A stretch of 46,341 nucleotides of DNA from an uncultured Phascolarctobacterium sp. Lineage in GTDB: Bacteria; Bacillota; Negativicutes; Acidaminococcales; Acidaminococcaceae. The notes under the pieces are model-generated. The model saw nothing but the letters and a program-made list of their open reading frames with translations. It ran no database searches and was not told where the DNA came from. A program made the position numbers and the translations under genes. Location of the stretch: NCBI GenBank assembly GCA_900757795.1, contig CAAEPE010000004.1:1-46341 (forward strand). Direction: 5' to 3'. Every line of letters begins with the position of its first letter. Position 1 is the stretch's first letter. Of this stretch, positions 1 to 7,767 are shown one piece after another.

Positions 1-125
1 AGCATTTTTTAGCCAGCAAGAGCTTGAAAGCATAGAAATCGAGCAATGTTTGAGCGCTAGCGAGTTTTGCGAGATTTCGTTCTGCTTCCGCCCGCAGTGA
101 GCGTCAAAAAACGCGTTGAACGTGT

Positions 126-195
126 GATAATTTATCGCCGCTATTTTTTAACAAGCAGACATAAGCAAGGCGATAATATTATCGCCGCTATTTTA
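126..195. repeat. Two direct copies of a palindrome-containing intergenic motif
   Basis: Positions 126-148 and 172-194 carry nearly the same ~23-base motif (GATAAT, one or two bases, then TTATCGCCGCTATTTT). The second copy includes a perfect 18-bp palindrome at 169-186 (GGCGATAAT/ATTATCGCC). The first has the shorter palindrome GATAATTTATC at 126-136. The motif lies beyond the rubrerythrin terminator, so it is not part of that transcript. It could be a binding site for a dimeric regulator or a fragment of a dispersed repeat. No gene is assigned in 1-210. Confidence 0.55.
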
Positions 196-204
196 GCTAT
201 AAAT

Positions 205-240
205 GCAAAAAAGCGCCCTGCCTAACGGCAGGGCGCTTGC
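205..240 (-). terminator. Rho-independent terminator of perR-rbr
   Basis: A perfect 12-bp stem (211-222 with 227-238, AAGCGCCCTGCC / GGCAGGGCGCTT) has a 4-base loop. Read leftward, it runs into a T-run at 207-212. It lies 26 bases past the rubrerythrin stop codon. Confidence 0.93.
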
Positions 241-264
241 AATTACCATATTTTTCTAAACGAA

Positions 265-804
265 TTAGTAGTTGATAACCTTTAATTCAAAATAGCCTTG
301 GGGATGATCGCATACCGGGCATTTTTCAGGTGCTTTTTCAGCAACAACAATCTTGCCGCAGTTGGTGCAAATCCAAACTTTTTTCTCTTCGCGTTTAAAT
401 ACGCGGTCGTTTTCAATGTTAGCCAGCAAAGCGCGATAACGCTCTTCATGCTCTTTTTCAATCTTGCCAACTTCTTCAAACAATACAGCCAGTCTGTCAA
501 AGCCTTCTTCTTTAGCAGTTTTAGCAAATTCAGCGTACATTTCAGTCCACTCGTAGTTTTCGCCTGCTGCTGCGTCTTTCAAATTCTCGATAGTGCTGGG
601 AACTTTGCCGCCATGCAGAGCTTTGAACCACAATTTAGCATGCTCTTTTTCATTGCCGGAAGTTTCGGTAAAAAATGCGCCGATTTGGTTGTAGCCTTCT
701 TTTTTAGCAGTGCTTGCATAATACTGATATTTAGTATGAGCCTGAGATTCGCCTGCAAATGCGGTCATCAAATTTTGTTCAGTCTTGCTGCCTTTTAATT
801 CCAT
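265..804 (-). CDS. rbr: Rubrerythrin
   Basis: Cytoplasmic non-haem iron peroxidase that reduces hydrogen peroxide in anaerobes using electrons from rubredoxin-type donors. The 179 residues show the usual two parts. The N-terminal ferritin-like four-helix bundle carries the diiron ligands (GESQAH near residue 18, ETSGNEKEH near 47-55, EEVGKIEKEH near 110-119). The C-terminal rubredoxin-like domain has CTNC and CPVC knuckles near residues 145-165. Length is normal for the family. The ATG is preceded by GGAGGAATTATT. The gene sits 36 bp behind a PerR-type regulator on the same strand, a common anaerobe arrangement, so co-transcription and peroxide-responsive control are likely. No signal peptide. 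Confidence 0.96.
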   Translation of the reverse strand: MELKGSKTEQNLMTAFAGESQAHTKYQYYASTAKKEGYNQIGAFFTETSGNEKEHAKLWFKALHGGKVPSTIENLKDAAAGENYEWTEMYAEFAKTAKEEGFDRLAVLFEEVGKIEKEHEERYRALLANIENDRVFKREEKKVWICTNCGKIVVAEKAPEKCPVCDHPQGYFELKVINY

Positions 805-840
805 AATAATTCCTCCTTATGTCCACAGGGACAAAACTAA

Positions 841-1275
841 TTAGTTTTTATCTTCACCCAAAACATCGTCACTATCCTGCGCTTTATGCTCCAGCTTTTG
901 ACATGCGGGGCAAACACCGCTGAACACGATGTCATGGTGATTCATCTTATAACCGGTTACTGCTGCAACCTTTTCATCCATATCTGGAATATAGTCAAAA
1001 TTTTCTACATTCATAAAAGTACCGCATTCGGTACATTTAATATGATAATGTCTTGCCAGAATATGGTCGAAACGATCCGCACCGCTGGGCACGGAAACCT
1101 TATTCAGCAAGCCACTTTCAACCAAGCTGTTAAGATTGCGGTACACCGTACCTTTACTGATATCAGGATATTCCATAGTAATGCGATCGTACACTTCTTC
1201 AGCAGTAGGGTGATTTGCTAAAAAACGTACAGCAGCAATAACAAGTTGTCTTTGAATAGTATTTCTTTTAGCCAT
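841..1275 (-). CDS. perR: Fur-family peroxide/metal regulator, PerR-type
   Basis: Winged-helix metalloregulator of the Fur superfamily. I chose the ATG at 1275 (144 aa) because AAAGGA lies 8 bases upstream. The in-frame ATGs at 1284 and 1281 overlap that ribosome site. The N-terminal DNA-binding half contains HPTAEEVYDRI, and the C-terminal half has RFDHI, HYHIKC and two CxxC pairs (CTEC, CPAC) for structural zinc. Aligned by eye to Bacillus PerR, the His37, Asp85, His91 and His93 equivalents are present. The residue at Asp104 (Fur has Glu there) is Asn, five residues after the second Cys of CTEC. Linkage to rubrerythrin supports a peroxide-sensing role, but Fur-like iron sensing is not excluded because feoAB is divergent next door. 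A consensus promoter with an overlapping dyad suggests autoregulation. Confidence 0.87.
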   Translation of the reverse strand: MAKRNTIQRQLVIAAVRFLANHPTAEEVYDRITMEYPDISKGTVYRNLNSLVESGLLNKVSVPSGADRFDHILARHYHIKCTECGTFMNVENFDYIPDMDEKVAAVTGYKMNHHDIVFSGVCPACQKLEHKAQDSDDVLGEDKN

Positions 1276-1297
1276 TGTCATCATCCTTTATCAAAAA

Positions 1298-1340
1298 TTA
1301 TTCTCAATTAGAATTATACATTTTATAAAGATTTTGTCAA
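1298..1340 (-). promoter_or_regulatory. Consensus promoter of perR-rbr with an overlapping operator-like dyad
   Basis: Read leftward, TTGACA (1335-1340), a 16-base spacer and TATAAT (1313-1318) match the sigma-A consensus exactly, with a start predicted near 1306. The dyad ATTCT-CAATT-AGAAT at 1300-1314 overlaps the -10 and the start point. The wider AT-rich stretch 1298-1318 partly resembles Fur/PerR boxes. Bound PerR would block polymerase. The promoter is strongly supported; the identity of the operator is inferred. Confidence 0.85.
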
Positions 1341-1564
1341 GTGCTTTTTAGTACAATCCACACTAAATTCACATCTAAAATGGACAATTTTCAAGAAGTG
1401 TTCTTTAACTAATAAATTAGTTCTTAATTCTTTTTTAGATTAACAATCATATTACAAAAAAGATTATCAGCTTCCTGCCGGATATTTTTCTATTTACAAA
1501 ATAAAACGTTTTAGCAGCATCTGCTTTGTGCTTAAAATTTTTTACATCCTGCCAATAACCATAT
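1341..1564. other. AT-rich divergent intergenic region with a 7-2-7 palindrome
   Basis: About 220 bases between the perR and feoA promoters, with no convincing reading frame. A perfect palindrome, AACTAAT-AA-ATTAGTT, lies at 1407-1422. The decamer TTAACAATCA at about 1440-1449 recurs at 1571-1580, directly after the -35 box of the feo promoter. Either could be a regulator site for divergent iron control, but neither matches a classical Fur box well. Confidence 0.4.
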
Positions 1565-1593
1565 TTGACATTAACAATCAAGAAATATATAAT
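1565..1593 (+). promoter_or_regulatory. Consensus promoter of feoAB
   Basis: TTGACA (1565-1570), 17 bases, TATAAT (1588-1593): a perfect sigma-A promoter. The predicted start is near 1600, giving a short leader before the GGAAGG ribosome site at 1619-1624. Confidence 0.88.
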
Positions 1594-1632
1594 TAAAAAC
1601 GCAGAATCTCTTTTGTATGGAAGGTCATCACT

Positions 1633-1878
1633 ATGTCAAAAATCACTTTAGATAAACTGCCAATTGGGCAGGAAGGAATTATCCAACAGGTAGGCAGCGA
1701 AGGTATTTTGCGCCGCCGTTTATTAGATATGGGTTTAACTCCCCGCACCAGAGTTTTAGTACGCAAGCGCGCTCCCTTAGGGGATCCGTTGGAAATTTAT
1801 CTGCGCGGCTACGAGCTGACGCTGCGCGCTTCCGAAGCCAGTGAAATTATAATTTTGGTGGAGGCAGAAGAAAAATGA
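1633..1878 (+). CDS. feoA: Ferrous iron transport protein A
   Basis: Small cytoplasmic SH3-like protein of 81 residues, the usual FeoA length, thought to assist the FeoB iron permease. The family core is visible as LPIGQEGIIQQVG, then LRRRLLDMGLTPRTRV and LRGYELTLRASEA near the C-terminus. ATG at 1633 follows GGAAGG with an 8-base spacer. The TGA stop overlaps the feoB ATG (ATGA at 1875-1878), showing translational coupling. It is the first gene behind a consensus promoter divergent from the PerR-type regulator, so iron or redox control is plausible. Confidence 0.94.
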   Translation: MSKITLDKLPIGQEGIIQQVGSEGILRRRLLDMGLTPRTRVLVRKRAPLGDPLEIYLRGYELTLRASEASEIIILVEAEEK

Positions 1879-3881
1879 AGCTGCATTTTGCTCTTGTAGG
1901 CAATAAAAACTGCGGCAAAAGTACGCTGTTTAATTATCTTACCGGCAGTAATCAGCATGTGGGCAATTTTCCCGGCGTCACCGTGCAGAAAAAGGAAGGC
2001 TCTTTGCTAGCTGATTCTGCTATCAGCGTTATAGATTTGCCGGGAATTTATTCTCTTTCACCCTATACCTCTGAAGAAATTGTTACCCGCGACCTGCTGC
2101 TGTACAACAAACCCAGCGCAATTATCAACGTTATTGACGCAACTAATATCGAGCGCAGCTTGTATTTAACTTTGCAGCTTATCGAGCTAAATATTCCCAT
2201 GATTATCGCCCTCAATATGATGGATGAATTGGCTACCGGCGGCGGCAGTATTGATATCAAAGCTATGGAAGAGCAGCTTACCATTCCCGTGGTGCCAATT
2301 TCTGCCAACAGCGGCGAAGGCGTTGCTGAGCTAATTAAACGCACTATTGAAATAGCCGAAAACGTTACCCTTCCCCAGCGTCTTGATTTTTGCTCCGGCC
2401 CTGTGCATACTGCCATCCACGCCGTAGCCCATTTAATTGAAGAAAAGGTACGCCGAAAAAATTTACCTTTGCGCTTTACCTCCACCAAACTGATTGAAGG
2501 CGACGAAGAATTTCTTAGCGAATTACAGCTTTCGGAAAACGAAAGAGATATTGTCGGTCACTTTACGCAGGAAATGGAGCAGGCGCTCAACTCTGACCGC
2601 GAAGCAGCCATGGCTGATATGCGTTACGCTTATATTGAAGAGCTGTGCTCGTTTACGGTGCACAAACAGCAGGATACAGAAGCGCAGCGGCGTTCGGTAA
2701 AAATGGATTACTATTTGACCCACAAGTATTTAAGTATTCCTATTTTTATCATTATTATTGGTCTAGTTTTTTATCTCACCTTTGATGTGATTGGCGCTTT
2801 CTTGAGCGGCATCTTGGGCAATATTTTGGACGGCATTACTGCCTCTGCCGACGAGGGCTTAACTAATTTCGGCATCAATCCCGCTATGCACTCCCTTATT
2901 ATTGACGGCATTTTTGCCGGTGTGTGCAGCGTGCTTTCATTTATTCCGACAATCGTCACGCTGTTTTTCTTTTTATCGCTTCTGGAGGACAGCGGCTATA
3001 TGTCCCGAGTGGCTTTTGTTATGGATAAGCTGCTGCGTAAAATCGGTCTGTCCGGCTCCTCTTTTATCCCGCTGATTATCGGCTTTGGCTGCAGCGTACC
3101 GGCAATTATGGCGGCACGTACCTTAGCCAGTGAGCGCGACCGCAAAATGACGATTATGCTCACGCCTTTTATGAGCTGCAGTGCTAAGCTTTCCGTTTAC
3201 GGCATTTTTATCGGTGCCTTTTTCCCAAATTCCGGCGCGCTGGTTATGCTTTCTATTTATCTTTTGGGCGTGATGGTTGCAGTTTTCACCGGCGCTATGC
3301 TTAACAGCTTTGTTTTCAGCGGCAAGCCTGTTCCCTTCGTTATGGAGCTGCCCGCCTACCGTATGCCCACAGGCCATAGTATTTTAATGCACATGTGGGA
3401 AAAGGCTGAGGATTTTATTCACAAGGCTTTCACGGTAATTTTTATGGCAAGCATTATCGTTTGGTTTTTGCAAAATTTTAACAGCCAATTTTATATGGTC
3501 AACAGTAACGAAAGTATTATTGCGGAAATCGGCAAGCTTTCCGCACCTATTTTTGAACCTCTTGGCTTTGGTGATTGGCGTATGTCCACGGCATTGATTA
3601 CTGGCATTACTGCTAAAGAAGTTGTTATCAGCACCCTATCCGTACTGGCTGTAGACGCCAGCGGCAGCGTAAATCTGCCCAAGCTTTTCTCGCCGCTTAC
3701 AGCCTATACCTTTTTAGTTTTCTGTCTACTTTATCCACCCTGCATTGCTTCTTTGGCAACTATGCGTAAAGAATTAAATTCTCGTTGGAGCACCTGCGGC
3801 ATTATCGCCTACGAGCTAACCATTGCCTGGATCATGGCGTTTATTATACGTCATATCGGTTTAATGCTTGGCTTTAATTAA
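1875..3881 (+). CDS. feoB: Ferrous iron transporter FeoB
   Basis: Inner-membrane Fe(II) permease of 668 residues with an N-terminal GTPase-like domain. G1 is GNKNCGKST (residues 9-17), the G2 region is FPGVTVQKKEG, G3 is DLPGIYSL and G4 is NMMD. A helical linker follows, then a membrane domain from about residue 285 to the end. That domain has the FeoB gate signatures IGFGCSVPAIMAARTL and PFMSCSAKLSVY, and ITAKEVVISTLSVLA near the C-terminus. Translation is coupled to feoA by an ATGA overlap. Length is at the short end of the family, with no extra FeoC-like part and no separate feoC downstream. A strong terminator follows. Confidence 0.96.
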   Translation: MKLHFALVGNKNCGKSTLFNYLTGSNQHVGNFPGVTVQKKEGSLLADSAISVIDLPGIYSLSPYTSEEIVTRDLLLYNKPSAIINVIDATNIERSLYLTLQLIELNIPMIIALNMMDELATGGGSIDIKAMEEQLTIPVVPISANSGEGVAELIKRTIEIAENVTLPQRLDFCSGPVHTAIHAVAHLIEEKVRRKNLPLRFTSTKLIEGDEEFLSELQLSENERDIVGHFTQEMEQALNSDREAAMADMRYAYIEELCSFTVHKQQDTEAQRRSVKMDYYLTHKYLSIPIFIIIIGLVFYLTFDVIGAFLSGILGNILDGITASADEGLTNFGINPAMHSLIIDGIFAGVCSVLSFIPTIVTLFFFLSLLEDSGYMSRVAFVMDKLLRKIGLSGSSFIPLIIGFGCSVPAIMAARTLASERDRKMTIMLTPFMSCSAKLSVYGIFIGAFFPNSGALVMLSIYLLGVMVAVFTGAMLNSFVFSGKPVPFVMELPAYRMPTGHSILMHMWEKAEDFIHKAFTVIFMASIIVWFLQNFNSQFYMVNSNESIIAEIGKLSAPIFEPLGFGDWRMSTALITGITAKEVVISTLSVLAVDASGSVNLPKLFSPLTAYTFLVFCLLYPPCIASLATMRKELNSRWSTCGIIAYELTIAWIMAFIIRHIGLMLGFN

Positions 3882-3892
3882 AACAAAATAGT

Positions 3893-3932
3893 AAAAGCGA
3901 GTCCTGCAATATAATGCAAAGACTCGCTTTTT
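3893..3932. terminator. Bidirectional terminator between feoB and recQ
   Basis: AAAAGCGAGTC (3893-3903) pairs perfectly with GACTCGCTTTT (3921-3931). A T-run lies on the right and an A-run on the left, so it can end both the rightward feoAB message and the leftward recQ message. The right arm overlaps the recQ stop codon. Confidence 0.9.
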
Positions 3933-5181
3933 ATATGCCCAAAAATTTACGCCAGCTGGCGTTTTTATTACTGTCACAGTTACCGCAGTTATTGCAGCGC
4001 GGCGGCGCTTGCTCGCCAAAATATTCCAGCAACACTTTGCGCAGACAGCCGCTGGTGTTGCAATAAAAAATCATCTTATCCAGCAGCTCTAGCTCGTGAG
4101 CTTTCCAAACTAAATCCGGCTGGTCATGACCAACAAGATAAGTATTCACAGCAATATCCGCCTTATTATACAAAAGCAAACATTCGGACGGTAAGCCGTC
4201 GCGTCCTGCGCGCCCGGCTTCCTGATAATAGCTTTCCATATCCTTGGGCATATTATAATGCACAACATAGCGAACGTCCGCCTTATCAATGCCCATACCA
4301 AATGCGTTAGTCGCTACAATTACCGGCACTTGTCCGCTGACAAAAAGATTTTGATTTTCGCGCCGTTCCTCCGGCGTTAAGCCCGCGTGATAACGCAGCG
4401 CCAAATGCCCCTGCCCCAGCAAAAGCTTCGTTACCTGCTCCACTCTTTGTCTAGTGGCGCAATAAATTACACCGCACTGATTTTTGTGCTTGGCTAAAAA
4501 CGCCAGCAACGAACGGTTCTTATCCTGGGTGCGCTCCACCGCAAAATGCAGATTGGGTCTGTCAAAGCCGAAAACTACTATTTTGGCTTGGGGAATTTCC
4601 AGGCGCTTGCAGATATCCTGTCTCACAGTTGGCGTTGCCGTAGCTGTAAACGCCGCTAACAGAGGCTTCACCGGCAGCTCCTTAATAAATTGAGGAATAT
4701 TATAATAATCCTTGCGGAAGCTGTGCCCCCATTGGGAAACACAGTGAGCCTCGTCCACTGCCACCATAGTGATATACGCCTGCTGAGCAAAGCGCAAAAA
4801 CTGTGGATTCAGCAGCCGTTCCGGCGCCACATATAAAAATTTGCACTGCTTATTGAGCGCGGCATGCAAAACCTTGCCGTACTCATTATTGGTCATACTG
4901 CTGTCCAAATATGCGGCCGGAATGCCGCGGGCAGTCAAAGCCTCCGCCTGATCCTTCATCAGCGAAATCAAAGGGGAAATTACCAAGGTTACGCCCTTAA
5001 GCAATAGCGATGGCAGCTGAAAGCAAATACTTTTACCTGCGCCAGTTGGCAATACTGCCAGCACCGGCTCACCGCGTAAAATTGCGCTGATAATTTCTTC
5101 CTGACCTTGGCGGAATGCGTCATAACCATAATAATGTTTAAGCGCTCTGTGCAGAAAAGCGCTGTCAATAGTCCGCGTCAT
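3931..5181 (-). CDS. Short RecQ-type ATP-dependent DNA helicase
   Basis: Superfamily 2 3'-5' DNA helicase for recombination and repair. I chose the ATG at 5181 (416 aa) because it forms an ATGA overlap with the stop of the upstream pgeF gene. The longer frame only reads back through pgeF. Visible motifs: Q-motif region YGYDAFRQGQEE, Walker A LPTGAGKS, DEAH in VDEAHCVSQWGHSF, TATAT, motif V ATNAFGMGIDKADV and motif VI QEAGRAGRDG. After the helicase lobes comes the RecQ zinc subdomain (CNTSGC, then CNNCGNC), and the protein ends there. The RQC winged helix and HRDC domain of full RecQ (about 600 aa) are absent, so this is the short RecQ type. Confidence 0.92.
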   Translation of the reverse strand: MTRTIDSAFLHRALKHYYGYDAFRQGQEEIISAILRGEPVLAVLPTGAGKSICFQLPSLLLKGVTLVISPLISLMKDQAEALTARGIPAAYLDSSMTNNEYGKVLHAALNKQCKFLYVAPERLLNPQFLRFAQQAYITMVAVDEAHCVSQWGHSFRKDYYNIPQFIKELPVKPLLAAFTATATPTVRQDICKRLEIPQAKIVVFGFDRPNLHFAVERTQDKNRSLLAFLAKHKNQCGVIYCATRQRVEQVTKLLLGQGHLALRYHAGLTPEERRENQNLFVSGQVPVIVATNAFGMGIDKADVRYVVHYNMPKDMESYYQEAGRAGRDGLPSECLLLYNKADIAVNTYLVGHDQPDLVWKAHELELLDKMIFYCNTSGCLRKVLLEYFGEQAPPRCNNCGNCDSNKNASWRKFLGI

Positions 5182-6017
5182 TTTCTGCACAGGCACACGC
5201 CCATGCGCCCCGTTGTGCCGTTTTCTGCTCTGTACGAACAAAAAAGCTCGTGATTATGAGCTGTGCATACCTCCGCAGCCACAATATTTTCAGCGCGCAC
5301 GCCTGCACGCTCTAAAACGCAGCGATTGTAACCCCACAAATCCAGCAGATAATGACCTTGTTTTTGCTCCACAGGCGTAAAAAATTTAGTATATACGCCA
5401 CAAATCTCCTGCTCTTTTTCTTGAGCCAGCGCGTGCTCGCGTACAAAATCATCCACTTCGTAGCAGCAAGAGCCAATGGACGGGCCGATTGCTGCCAAAA
5501 TATTCTGCGGCTGAGCGCCGAAGTTTTCTGCCATAGCCTGCACTGTTTGCGCCGCAATTTCGGCTGCCGTTCCGCGCCAGCCTGCGTGCGCCAAGCCAAT
5601 CGCGCCGCTTACCGGGTCAGCCAAAAGCACAGGCGTACAGTCAGCATAAAATAAAAGCAAGGGCACGTCGGCAAGCTTGGTCACCAAAGCGTCGGTCTCG
5701 GCAATAGTATCGGCAAAATCCAGCGCGCCCGCGCCGACTAATTTTTCATCAACCACCGCCACACGGCTGCCGTGTATTTGCTGGCAGGTAGTAAATTTTT
5801 TAGCGTCCACGCCTAAAGCTTGCGCAAAACGCTGACGGTTCTGCAAAACTAAATTACGGTCGTCGCCTACATGCAGCGCCAAATTTAAGGTATTGGGCAC
5901 AACGGCGCTTGCTCCGTGCAGGCGGCAGCTGCAGCCGTTGATAAAGCCCGCTTGACTAAGCAAAGGAAAGCTGCCAAACCATATATTATTTTTTTGCGTA
6001 ATAATAAAATCATTCAT
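5178..6017 (-). CDS. pgeF: PgeF/YfiH-family protein (peptidoglycan editing factor; laccase-domain purine nucleoside phosphorylase fold)
   Basis: Member of the YfiH/YlmD/LACC1 family. E. coli YfiH (PgeF) helps keep the correct amino acid at position 2 of peptidoglycan stems, and other homologues act on purine nucleosides; which applies here is not shown. Metal-site motifs are present: CQQIHGSRV, ADCTPVLLADP, LAHAGWRGT and GPSIGSCCYEVD, with the family's His-Cys-His pattern intact. I chose the ATG at 6017 (279 aa), just past the stop of the upstream radical SAM gene. An upstream in-frame TTG at 6053 would overlap that gene. The ribosome site is weak, so translational coupling is likely. The stop overlaps the recQ start. 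Confidence 0.9.
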   Translation of the reverse strand: MNDFIITQKNNIWFGSFPLLSQAGFINGCSCRLHGASAVVPNTLNLALHVGDDRNLVLQNRQRFAQALGVDAKKFTTCQQIHGSRVAVVDEKLVGAGALDFADTIAETDALVTKLADVPLLLFYADCTPVLLADPVSGAIGLAHAGWRGTAAEIAAQTVQAMAENFGAQPQNILAAIGPSIGSCCYEVDDFVREHALAQEKEQEICGVYTKFFTPVEQKQGHYLLDLWGYNRCVLERAGVRAENIVAAEVCTAHNHELFCSYRAENGTTGRMGVCLCRK

Positions 6018-6022
6018 AGTAA

Positions 6023-7744
6023 TTATTTTTTGCAAACGCCGCAGCGCACGCAATTATCAAAACACATGGGCGTAAACTTGCCCTGGCGGCTGCGCTCCAA
6101 TTCTTTTTTGAGATAATCCATCGTCACACCCATGTCAAGGTGCTGCCACGGCAAGGGCTGCTCTATATACAGCTCTTGTTCCGCCATTTTTTCCGCGTCC
6201 AAACCATGCTTTTTCAGCACCGCTTTAAGATTTTCACCGGTGGTATGAGCTTCCAGCAGCATTTCTCCCATGCGTCGGTCTCCACGAGCCAAAACCGCTT
6301 GAATGACCGTTTCCTTTAAGGATTCGGTTATCAATTTAATATGCTTGCTCTTTTTCAACCCGTCAGTGAGCATTTTAAAACGTTTTTTCAGCGTGCGTAC
6401 ATTGCACAGCGGCGCCCATTGATAAGGCGTAAAGGGCTTCGGCACAAAGCCGTTCACGCTGATAATCAGCTCGCCCTTGCTGCCTAGTGCGTCCATTTTC
6501 GCGCGAATGCGCAAAATCATTTGCACAGTTTCTTCGATATCAATATCTTCTTCTCCCGGCAGACCAATCATATAATACAATTTTATGTGACGCATGCCTG
6601 CAGCTGCTGCCAGTTCAATAGAATTATAAACGTGCTGCTCCGTAATACCCTTGTTAATCGCAGCGCGCATTCTCTCGCTGCCAGCTTCCGGCGCCACAGT
6701 CATAGTGCGCAGACCGCTGGCAGCTAAAGCGTCGGCCAGCTGCTTAGTGAGCATATCTGCGCGCATACTGGCAACGCTGAACGGAATTTTATTTTCATTT
6801 AAATAAGCTGTAATCTCTGCCATTTGCGGATGGTCGCTGACAGCAGCACCCATTAAGCCAACCTTTTTCGTGCGCTTCGGCCTCTTAGCAATATCTGCCA
6901 AAATATTTTCCAGCCTGCGCGGACGCGGCTTGCGGAAGCAATAGCCTGCCATGCAGAAACGGCAGTGCCGCCCGCAGCCGCGGGCAACCTCCACAATATA
7001 CATATCCTCAAATTCTGTACCGCTAGTCAAAATCTGTGTTGTATGAGGATAATTATCAATTTCCCGCACCCATTGACGACGGATAACGGCGGGAGCATTG
7101 CTGCCTTCTTTTACTTTTAAAGCGGCAAATTTGCCGTCGTCAGTATATTCCGCTGCATAAAATGACGGTACATAAACGCCGTCCAGCTGCGCTAAATTTT
7201 CTATAGTTTTATGCTTGCTTTCTCCGGCATAGATGGTATCTAAAATTTTCTGAACGGTTTCCTCGCCCTCGCCAATGACAAAAGCATCTGCCACCTGCGC
7301 CAAAGGCTCGGGATTAAAGGTTGCGCAAGGACCGCCGATAATCACCAGCGGCTCCTTTTCGTTGCGCTCTGCCGCCCGCAGCTTAATATTGCCCAAATCC
7401 AGCACCGTCAGCAGATTATCGTAATCCATTTCAAAGGACAGCATTACAAAAATCACGGCAAAATCCGCTAAAGGTCTGCCCGTTTCAATGCTCTGTAAGG
7501 GCGTTCTGCTTTTAATATACTCCTGCTGCATTTGCTTATCAGGCAAAAAGAAACGCTCGCAGGCGCTGTCCCCGCGCGCGTTAATCAGCTGATATAAAAT
7601 GTGCAGGCCTAAATTGGACATACCCAAATGATAAACATTGGGATAAACAAAAGCCACAGGATGGCGGAGTCCGGGCGGAAAAGTCCGGGCTCCTTCCTCT
7701 GCGTCTCTGATAGTTTGTAAATAATTTTTTATTTTCCAGGACAA
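6023..7744 (-). CDS. B12-binding-domain radical SAM protein (YgiQ-like/TIGR03960 type)
   Basis: Radical SAM enzyme of 573 residues, in three parts: an N-terminal cobalamin-binding-like region (FVYPNVYHLGMSNLG near residue 33; VIIGGPCATFNPEPLA), a central radical SAM core with the cluster motif CGRHCRFC (CxxxCxxC) near residue 258, and a C-terminal tail ending in CVRCGVCKK. Relatives are widespread in Firmicutes, often near ribosome or division genes, and their reaction is not established. The start is TTG at 7744, supported by GAGGT seven bases upstream. The gene lies 23 bp behind the PPK2 gene and directly ahead of pgeF in one leftward set. The N-terminal assignment is by eye. Confidence 0.85.
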   Translation of the reverse strand: MSWKIKNYLQTIRDAEEGARTFPPGLRHPVAFVYPNVYHLGMSNLGLHILYQLINARGDSACERFFLPDKQMQQEYIKSRTPLQSIETGRPLADFAVIFVMLSFEMDYDNLLTVLDLGNIKLRAAERNEKEPLVIIGGPCATFNPEPLAQVADAFVIGEGEETVQKILDTIYAGESKHKTIENLAQLDGVYVPSFYAAEYTDDGKFAALKVKEGSNAPAVIRRQWVREIDNYPHTTQILTSGTEFEDMYIVEVARGCGRHCRFCMAGYCFRKPRPRRLENILADIAKRPKRTKKVGLMGAAVSDHPQMAEITAYLNENKIPFSVASMRADMLTKQLADALAASGLRTMTVAPEAGSERMRAAINKGITEQHVYNSIELAAAAGMRHIKLYYMIGLPGEEDIDIEETVQMILRIRAKMDALGSKGELIISVNGFVPKPFTPYQWAPLCNVRTLKKRFKMLTDGLKKSKHIKLITESLKETVIQAVLARGDRRMGEMLLEAHTTGENLKAVLKKHGLDAEKMAEQELYIEQPLPWQHLDMGVTMDYLKKELERSRQGKFTPMCFDNCVRCGVCKK

Positions 7745-7767
7745 AGCTTGTACCTCACAATTTCAGC

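Noticed and set aside
1..105. Open reading stretches on both strands at the left edge, including an alanine/leucine-rich leftward frame
   Set aside because: The leftward frame has an upstream stop and no start codon or ribosome site, and the rightward frame is an unrecognised 34-codon fragment. The sequence looks intergenic.
298..798. 166-codon rightward open frame
   Set aside because: Antisense shadow of rubrerythrin, with no ribosome site.
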